Assembly: GCF_004151245.1 (NCBI RefSeq)
Contig: NZ_JUIW01000009.1
Span: 62,001-126,000, forward strand
DNA length: 64,000 bases
Origin: Flavobacterium beibuense
GTDB lineage: Bacteria > Bacteroidota > Bacteroidia > Flavobacteriales > Flavobacteriaceae
Reading direction: 5' to 3'
How positions within the stretch are numbered: position 1 is the stretch's first letter; every line of letters starts with the position of its first letter. The notes under the pieces were generated by a model, which searched no databases, was not told the DNA's origin, and saw only the letters and a program-made list of their open reading frames with translations. The position numbers and the translations under genes were made by a program. Of this stretch, positions 60,069 through 64,000 are shown in pieces.

Positions 60069-61658
60069 TTACAAAACCACAATGTTAAACTCCTGCTCTA
60101 AAGGCTTTAAGTCGGCAAACAGTTTTTCGGTAAGCTTTCCGTCAAATTCAAGGTAAAATTGTGAAAAGTTGGCTTTACGTTCCTGCAGGCTCCTGCCCGG
60201 GAAAAGCTCATTTTGAAGTTGCGTAATGCGCTCCAGCTTGTCGGCATGGTTTTTCTTTTCTGCCCTAAGCAATTTCTTTTCCAGATTTTCAAGTCCTTTC
60301 AGCTGTTTTAGCTCCTGAGCTTTTACCGCTCCGGTAAAGGTAGCGTCAGTTTTTGCGGCCATATCATACAAATTTGCAAACTGCTGTTTTAAAAACTCTT
60401 TCTGTTCGCTAAAGTCAAGGCCTAGTTCAGAGAATTCGTGAGTCTTTTTAGTAACAAGCTCCTGCTGTTTCATAAACATATCGGTCCAGGTTAGGTTTAG
60501 CTTGTCCATTTTATCAGCCTGCTTTTGGGTAGCAAGTAATACCGAGTTACGTAACAGTAATATAGGGAAGGCAACCCCAGCCGACTCAAAATAGGTTTTT
60601 AATTCCAACCAATACGCCAACTCACCTCCTCCGCCTATATAGCACAGGTTAGGCAAGATAACTTCCTCATAAAGCGGACGCATAATAACATTAGGACTGA
60701 ATTTTTCCGGATTTGACTCCAGTAAAGCCAGTATTTCTGCCTCGCTAAATTTAATTTCGGTATTGTTTACATAATAGGTGCCATCCTGTAAAATAATACG
60801 TTCCCTTATGCTATCCTCTAAATAAAACAGGTTTATTTCCCTTGGGTTCACCTGTATGTTGTAGTCTTTTAATAAATGTGCCGTTTCGGCAACTTTAGTA
60901 TGTGATGTCTGATGTAAAAGCTCTTCCTTAACATGCGGAGCAAACAGTTTTTTGAGGCTTGGGCTGTCTCCGTCTACTATTACCAGTCCTGTGTCACCAA
61001 AAAGCCTGTTGGCCAGATAGCGGGTGGCATCTGTAAGGTTACTGTGTTTTATGTAGGCTTCCCTAAACAGCTCCTTTAACCATGATGCATTGTTTCCTGG
61101 GCCTAATTCTTTTTCAAAAACCTCAAGTACTGCTTCCAGTCCCAAGGTAGATAATCGGCCTACAGGGCCTGAACTTTCCCTGTTCCAGTTTATTTTCTTT
61201 TCCTTAAAGTTAAAGTAGTTAATCTCGTCAAAGTCATGATCTTCGGTAGCCATCCAGTAAACAGGCACAAAATTGTATTCGGGGTAGGTTTCGGCCAATT
61301 GCCTGCTCAGGTTTATGGCGCTTACAATTTTATATAAAAAGTAAAGCGGACCCGTAAACAGGTTTAACTGATGGCCTGTTGTTATGGTAAAGGTATTGTT
61401 CTTATTAAGTAGTTCAATATTTTGCTTTGTACTGTTGGATATATTGAATCCGACATACTGCTGTCGCAGGGCATTTACTATAACATTACGGAAATCACTA
61501 TTGTAGTTTTGCTGTTTTTCCAGTGCCTGCTGCTTAAAGTTTTCCAGGGTAGGGAAGCGGTTGTATAACGGCTTCAGGTTTTCTTTTTGGTTAAGGTAAT
61601 CAGTTATTAGTGGGGTAAAATATCCTGAACTTTGAAAGCTGATACAGTCTGACGGCAT
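60069..61658 (-). CDS. bshC: Bacillithiol biosynthesis cysteine-adding enzyme BshC
   Basis: This 529-residue protein matches BshC. The N-terminal TTGHQLNLFTGPLYFLYKIVSAINLSRQLAETYPEYNFVPVYWMATEDHDFDEI (given in parts) and the IGGGGELAYWLELKTYF block are family marks, followed by a coiled-coil arm (ELKQLKGLENLEKKLLRAEKK). It joins cysteine to glucosaminyl-malate, the last step of bacillithiol synthesis, so the organism is expected to use bacillithiol as its low-molecular-weight thiol. bshA and bshB are not in the window. Confidence 0.93.
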   Translation of the reverse strand: MPSDCISFQSSGYFTPLITDYLNQKENLKPLYNRFPTLENFKQQALEKQQNYNSDFRNVIVNALRQQYVGFNISNSTKQNIELLNKNNTFTITTGHQLNLFTGPLYFLYKIVSAINLSRQLAETYPEYNFVPVYWMATEDHDFDEINYFNFKEKKINWNRESSGPVGRLSTLGLEAVLEVFEKELGPGNNASWLKELFREAYIKHSNLTDATRYLANRLFGDTGLVIVDGDSPSLKKLFAPHVKEELLHQTSHTKVAETAHLLKDYNIQVNPREINLFYLEDSIRERIILQDGTYYVNNTEIKFSEAEILALLESNPEKFSPNVIMRPLYEEVILPNLCYIGGGGELAYWLELKTYFESAGVAFPILLLRNSVLLATQKQADKMDKLNLTWTDMFMKQQELVTKKTHEFSELGLDFSEQKEFLKQQFANLYDMAAKTDATFTGAVKAQELKQLKGLENLEKKLLRAEKKNHADKLERITQLQNELFPGRSLQERKANFSQFYLEFDGKLTEKLFADLKPLEQEFNIVVL

Positions 61659-61761
61659 TGTAGTAAATTATTTTCCTGTAAAGTTAGCGAAAAAATAAAT
61701 GCAAACTTTATATGCAGTTCTTACTAATAGTGCGTTTAAAGTTGGAGTAATTGTAATAAAT

Positions 61762-61795
61762 AAAAAGCCATGATTGAATATCATGGCTTTTTTAT
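61762..61795 (-). terminator. Terminator of the large T9SS gene
   Basis: A 13-bp perfect stem (AAAAAGCCATGAT / ATCATGGCTTTTT) with a 5-nt loop lies just after the T9SS gene stop. Confidence 0.8.
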
Positions 61796-61805
61796 AAAAA
61801 CATTT

Positions 61806-63485
61806 TTAGTATTTTATAAACTTTTGGCTCGAAGTAATACCTTCAATCTTAATAAAGTATATTCCTGATTCTAAATTACTTATGTTTATATTTAATTCTG
61901 AATCAATAAAATGGTTGTATACTTCTTTAGCTGTTATATCTATGATTTTTAATTCCTTTTTATCTGTTACCTGATCTAGTTTTACTGTAATAATTTCTGA
62001 TGCCGGGTTAGGATAAGCTACGATAGTGCCGCTTTGAATAGTATTTTCATTAACTCCCAAAGTTTCAGTCCCCAGCTTTAATAGATAACCATCTAGATAC
62101 TGTACTCCATTAGTTGAAGAATTCATTATAAATTCTCCTGGCCCCGGATCAAAATCTGCTCCGGCAGTAAATCGTCCGCCCATAAATATCATATCATCAT
62201 AAGGAATAATTTCTGTGATGCTTAATAAACCTCCACTTCCAAATTTATAGGCAGTTTCAAAGACTTTATTGCTATTAAATTTAATAACCAGAGGATATTG
62301 TAATGCATAATTATTACTTATCAGAAATTCATCTTCTGGATCAGGGTTTACATCTATTATAACTTCATATTCTAAATAACCCGACAGGTAAAAATTATTT
62401 TCCTGGTCAAAACTTATTGTATTAAGTTTTGGTCCGTTCCAGTCAAAATAATAAGGAATTACATCAATAAACTCACCCTCTTGAGATAACCATAGTATAT
62501 ACCTGTTATTATACATTTCTGAGGTTAGTATGTGTTCATTTTCTCCAGGATCTACATCAAAACTTCCTGCTTCAAAATTTCCTAAAATAGCAATGTCCCC
62601 ATTTGAAGTTATTGAGAAATCACTGGCATATTGTTTTTCAAATTCTTTTTGCCATAAAACCTCTCCGTTTTCCGTATTTATATTATATAGGGTTTGTAAA
62701 GGATCCCATCCGGTTTGGTTTTCATTTTGTACATATCTGTTAACCAGAAAATTTAAATTTCCATCGGGTCTCAATATTACCTTTCTTAATATTGAACCAT
62801 TTTCCTGGTCATCGGTAAAAGGTTTAGCCCATGTGATTTCCCCCTGAGAATCTATTTTGATAATAAAAGATCCATGACCAGGATAAGAGAGATCGAATTC
62901 AGGCTGGTTATTGTCTAAATGAATGGTGTTATAAAAATTTCCACATATATAAGCATTACCAAGGTCATCTATATCAATGCTAAGCGCTCCTAAACCAGAA
63001 GTGTTTTCTTCGTTTAGGTCATAAAGTTTTTTTATATATAGCAGGTTTCCGTCAGTATCATGTTTATGAATAATTTGTTTGTAAAGTGGATATTCACGTA
63101 CTGCAATAATAGTGTATATATTTCCGTCGGGACCTACTTTTATTTTTCGAGCCTGATTGGAGTTGGAATAAACGTCGGCAAGTCCTTTTCCCCAAACAAA
63201 ATTTCCATCGCTGTCGAGTTTAATTAAAAAAAGATCAGTATCATAATTATTAGTAAATGATGAAGAGTGGGTAAGGTTGTAAACCTCGGTACCGGGATCC
63301 AAATCTGTAGTTTGGTTTTTTGTTTCGCCTAAAAGGTAAATATTTCCTTCGGTATCAACGTCTATTGATTGCACGGTTTGCAAATAATCGCCACCTATTT
63401 GTTTAGCCCATTGAAATTGCTGTGCAGGTAATGAATTTGAAAAAAGGAAAAAAATAAAGATGTAAAGTATGTAAGTTTTTTTCAT
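61806..63485 (-). CDS. T9SS-secreted repeat protein
   Basis: This 559-residue protein has a signal peptide (1-21, ending LPAQ), several SBBP-like repeats with the pattern GNIYLLGETKNQT.DLDPG and GDFDVDPGENEH, and a type A T9SS sorting domain at the C-terminus (about 485-559; AYPNPASEIITV to SGIYFIKIEG). Repeats of this type form a beta-propeller-like body. It is likely exported to the cell surface. A TATATTTG box lies at 63510-63503 upstream. Confidence 0.85.
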   Translation of the reverse strand: MKKTYILYIFIFFLFSNSLPAQQFQWAKQIGGDYLQTVQSIDVDTEGNIYLLGETKNQTTDLDPGTEVYNLTHSSSFTNNYDTDLFLIKLDSDGNFVWGKGLADVYSNSNQARKIKVGPDGNIYTIIAVREYPLYKQIIHKHDTDGNLLYIKKLYDLNEENTSGLGALSIDIDDLGNAYICGNFYNTIHLDNNQPEFDLSYPGHGSFIIKIDSQGEITWAKPFTDDQENGSILRKVILRPDGNLNFLVNRYVQNENQTGWDPLQTLYNINTENGEVLWQKEFEKQYASDFSITSNGDIAILGNFEAGSFDVDPGENEHILTSEMYNNRYILWLSQEGEFIDVIPYYFDWNGPKLNTISFDQENNFYLSGYLEYEVIIDVNPDPEDEFLISNNYALQYPLVIKFNSNKVFETAYKFGSGGLLSITEIIPYDDMIFMGGRFTAGADFDPGPGEFIMNSSTNGVQYLDGYLLKLGTETLGVNENTIQSGTIVAYPNPASEIITVKLDQVTDKKELKIIDITAKEVYNHFIDSELNINISNLESGIYFIKIEGITSSQKFIKY

Positions 63486-63576
63486 TGATGTAAAAATTAG
63501 CTCAAATATACTAAAAGCTTTATAAGTGAAAATACCAAAAATATCAACTATTTTTGCAGGCTAAACCATTACTGTT

Positions 63577-64000
63577 TTGAGTGCTAAAGTATTTTTAATA
63601 ACGCCACCTTTTACCCAGTTAAATACGCCTTATCCTGCAACGGCATATCTTAAGGGATTCCTTAATACTAAGGATATACCCTGTTTTCAGGCCGATTTGG
63701 GTATAGAGGTGATTTTAAAGCTTTTCTCAAAACAGGGGCTTACCGATTTGTTTAACCGCATAGAACAAAATACTGAAATCCTAACTCCAAACTCACAACG
63801 TATTATAGCGCTTAAGGATGAATACCTTAAAACCATAGATGCCGTAATGCTGTTTTTGCAGGGTAAGAACCCTACGCTGTCACACCTGATATGCCAGGAA
63901 GATTTTTTACCCGAGGCATCACGTTTTGCACAGCTTGAAGAACTGGACTGGGCATTTGGCAGTATGGGTACGCAGGATAAAGCGAAGCATTTGGCCACGC
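63577..64000 (+). CDS. Probable B12-binding-domain radical SAM protein, N-terminal part (3' truncated by window)
   Basis: An open frame runs from a TTG at 63577 to the window edge (141 codons). The start SAKVFLITPPFTQLNTPYPATAYLKGFL resembles the N-terminus of Bacteroidota radical SAM proteins with a cobalamin-binding-like Rossmann domain (VFLITPP, then TPYPATAYLKGFLN). The radical SAM CxxxCxxC lies outside the window, so this is not confirmed. An upstream in-frame stop (63562) rules out a start further 5'. The TTG start is the first usable codon. Confidence 0.6.
   Translation, partial: MSAKVFLITPPFTQLNTPYPATAYLKGFLNTKDIPCFQADLGIEVILKLFSKQGLTDLFNRIEQNTEILTPNSQRIIALKDEYLKTIDAVMLFLQGKNPTLSHLICQEDFLPEASRFAQLEELDWAFGSMGTQDKAKHLAT

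Overview
The window is AT-rich chromosomal DNA from a member of the Bacteroidota, most likely family Flavobacteriaceae and Flavobacterium-like. The evidence is two proteins with type IX secretion (T9SS) C-terminal sorting domains, TonB-plug sequence, Bacteroidota-type promoters (TTTG, 18-22 nt, TAnnTTTG), the rpmB-rpmG-DUF4295-ftsY cluster, a long SecA and a BshC bacillithiol enzyme. A species cannot be named from sequence alone. I see no rRNA, tRNA, CRISPR array, insertion sequence or prophage.

Layout. 1-5.3 kb: the end of an alanine/ornithine racemase gene, a SulP transporter, then an arsenic operon (arsR, DUF6428, arsC, acr3) behind a palindromic operator. 5.3-7.9 kb: a tightly overlapped minus-strand unit of dnaA, a protein-tyrosine phosphatase and an RsmI-like methylase. 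8.1-15.9 kb: a thioesterase, a YigZ/IMPACT protein, a NatAB-like ABC exporter, an NtrC-type regulator without a DNA-binding domain, a decayed DEAD-box-like protein, DUF2007, GNAT and hydrolase genes. 15.9-17.0 kb: five small two-helix membrane proteins in one operon, several clearly paralogous. 17-25 kb: an ABC-F ATPase, a secreted hydrolase, an ECF sigma factor overlapping a large membrane protein that joins an anti-sigma-like N-terminus to two TonB-plug segments and a VWA domain, DUF6929, PPK2 and a small beta-barrel. 25.6-33.2 kb: MATE, MeaB, AEC, DoxX, GlcD-like and Na+/H+ antiporter genes. 33.3-38.6 kb: secA, DUF2795, a PduO-type cobalamin adenosyltransferase and a LolD/MacB-type ATPase. 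38.6-40.5 kb: an AT-rich OLD-family ATPase-nuclease gene, the only clear defence-like gene. 40.6-50 kb: lipoproteins, a second ABC-F, Hsp20, an LRR T9SS protein, a glycosyltransferase and a 2-oxo acid dehydrogenase E2. 50-55.8 kb: a DHFR-like/ester cyclase/DinB operon, a VanX-like dipeptidase, an exonuclease, an FAH hydrolase, a lone Hpt protein and CinA. 55.9-64 kb: ribosomal proteins and ftsY, a serine hydrolase, a lipoprotein, DUF721, ndk, bshC, a T9SS protein and the start of a probable radical SAM gene that leaves the window.

Functional links. The arsenic genes form a complete sense-reduce-export pathway. MeaB and the PduO-type adenosyltransferase both serve adenosylcobalamin-dependent methylmalonyl-CoA mutase, which is not encoded here. 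The sigma factor and plug/VWA gene form a likely cell-surface signalling pair. Many convergent gene pairs share stop codons or a single bidirectional hairpin, so the coding density is very high.

The most unusual items are the sigma/anti-sigma-plug-VWA locus, the five-gene array of tiny membrane proteins, and the HTH-less GAFTSA regulator next to a degenerate DEAD-box protein.
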